The notes under the pieces: generated by a model
Told to the model about the DNA's origin: nothing
Databases searched by the model: none
Seen by the model: only the letters and a program-made list of their open reading frames with translations
Shown here: one piece after another, positions 63,123-64,000 of the stretch
Numbering within the stretch: position 1 is the first letter of the stretch
Layout: the number at the start of each line of letters is the position of its first letter
Position numbers and translations under genes: made by a program
From: Bradyrhizobium sp. DOA9
Lineage (GTDB): Bacteria; Pseudomonadota; Alphaproteobacteria; Rhizobiales; Xanthobacteraceae
Length of the DNA stretch: 64,000 nucleotides
NCBI RefSeq assembly: GCF_000617845.2
Contig: NZ_DF820425.1
Coordinates: forward strand, 3,275,725-3,339,724
Direction of reading: 5' to 3'

Positions 63123-64000
63123 CTAGCCCCTCAGCCGTGGGTTGACGAGGATATAGGCGATGTCGGCGACGAGGTTCAGCGTGATGTAGACCGTGGCGGT
63201 CACCAGCACCACGCCCTGGACCACGGCGTAGTCACGGTTGAACACGGCGTCGACGATCAGCTTGCCGAAACCGGGAATGGAGAAGATCTGCTCCGTCAGC
63301 ACGGCGCCCGACAAAAGCGTGCCGAGCTCGAGCGCGCCGAGCGTGATGACGGGGGTCAGCGCATTGCGCATGGCGTGTTTGAGGATCACCGTGCGTTCCA
63401 ACAGTCCTTTGGCGCGCGCGGTGCGCACGTAGTCGCTCTCCAGCACCTGAAGCATGGCGCTGCGCGTATGCCGCATCAGGATCGCGGCGATCGCGTTGCC
63501 GAGCACGAAGGCCGGCATGATGGTGACGGCGAGGCTCGCGCGCCAGTTCTCGGTGAGCGGCACGTAGCCGGAGGCCGGCAGCCATCCAAGCTCGATCGAG
63601 AACAGGAAGATCAGCATGATCCCGAGCCAAAAGTTCGGCGTCGAGATGCCCCACAGCGCAAAGAGATTGGCGCCATAGTCCCAGGCCGAACCTTTCTTCA
63701 CGGCGGCGACGATGCCGGCGGGAATGCCGATCAGCAGCGCGATCAGGATCGCCATCGAGCCGAGCTGAAGCGTCACCGGCAGCTTCTGCGCGATCAGCTC
63801 GCGCACCGGCATCTTGTTGCGCAGCGACTCGCCGAAATCGCCCGAGAGCACGCCCTTGATCCAGTAGGCGTACTGTACCGGGACTGGCTGATCGAGCCGA
63901 TATTGGCGACGGATCTGCTCGATCACGGCGGGATCACGCTCTTCGCCCGCCATCACCAGCGCGGGGTCACCCGGCAGCAATTGCTGCAGCGAGAAGATCA
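63123..64000 (-). CDS. ABC transporter permease, dipeptide/oligopeptide type (DppB-like), 5' end beyond window
   Basis: The frame is open to the window end: the visible first residues FSLQQLLPGDPALVMAGEE lie inside a DppB-like sequence, so the true start is outside. Residues PVTLQLGSMAILIALLIGIP and the EAA-type loop (RAKGLLERTVILKHAMRNALTPVI) are characteristic. Partner of the DppC-like gene; the binding protein and ATPases are presumably upstream, outside this window. Confidence 0.9.
   Translation of the reverse strand, partial: IFSLQQLLPGDPALVMAGEERDPAVIEQIRRQYRLDQPVPVQYAYWIKGVLSGDFGESLRNKMPVRELIAQKLPVTLQLGSMAILIALLIGIPAGIVAAVKKGSAWDYGANLFALWGISTPNFWLGIMLIFLFSIELGWLPASGYVPLTENWRASLAVTIMPAFVLGNAIAAILMRHTRSAMLQVLESDYVRTARAKGLLERTVILKHAMRNALTPVITLGALELGTLLSGAVLTEQIFSIPGFGKLIVDAVFNRDYAVVQGVVLVTATVYITLNLVADIAYILVNPRLRG

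Overview
The window is high-GC DNA with dense, short-spaced genes. It carries several families of palindromic intergenic repeats of a type I know from Bradyrhizobium. Together with a nitrate-assimilation cluster (ABC nitrate uptake, single-domain globin, FAD reductase, NasC-type nitrate reductase), a methanethiol S-methyltransferase and a perfect FixK/FNR-type box, this points to a Bradyrhizobium or close relative (Alphaproteobacteria, Hyphomicrobiales). Genus is inferred from gene content and order. No rRNA, tRNA, CRISPR array, transposase or phage gene was seen.

Layout. (1) 1-9013: assimilatory nitrate cluster. A formate/nitrite-type channel (cut by the window edge) diverges from nrtA-nrtB-nrtC, haemoglobin, flavoprotein and nasC. 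The NarK transporter found in the B. diazoefficiens version of this cluster is absent between nrtC and the globin. (2) 9030-14870: repeats, an SMP-30 lactonase-like protein, an aldo/keto reductase, an EamA exporter, a zinc alcohol dehydrogenase, a PPK2 polyphosphate kinase and an Lrp regulator. (3) 15002-21115: a homodimeric 2-oxo-acid dehydrogenase E1 divergent from the Lrp gene, an aldehyde dehydrogenase, a second lactonase and a uronate dehydrogenase-like enzyme. (4) 21387-30079: small exported proteins, an outer-membrane beta-barrel, an mddA operon facing an OmpR-type/TPR regulator across an array of 11-bp direct repeats, a K+ channel with a zinc ribbon, a transglutaminase, and a GlsB-type membrane protein next to the FixK/FNR-type box. 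(5) 30200-37766: a sugar-acid dehydratase, a translationally coupled enoyl-CoA hydratase/phosphatase pair, a ferredoxin reductase preceded by a 13-codon leader ORF, two PfkB kinases and a two-module VOC protein.

(6) 37863-46456: a TetR regulator, an NMT1-type ABC importer and a four-gene operon (enolase-like, Gfo/Idh, DUF993, xylose-isomerase-like TIM barrel). This looks like an uncharacterised uptake-and-catabolism system. (7) 46475-52470: a large proline-rich/coiled-coil LTXXQ protein, ornithine aminotransferase, a P450 and a split TPP decarboxylase. (8) 52610-57670: an RND efflux system under a TetR gene with a perfect 20-bp operator palindrome. (9) 57801-62235: a histidine kinase, a stand-alone receiver and a receiver-adenylate cyclase in overlapping frames, then a RidA-like protein of unknown role. 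(10) 62232-64000: a peptide-type ABC permease pair, the second cut by the window edge.

The most interesting loci are the 11-bp repeat array between the mddA operon and its putative regulator, the enolase-like/Gfo-Idh/DUF993/TIM-barrel operon with its transporter, the leader ORF before the ferredoxin reductase, and the kinase/receiver/cyclase relay.
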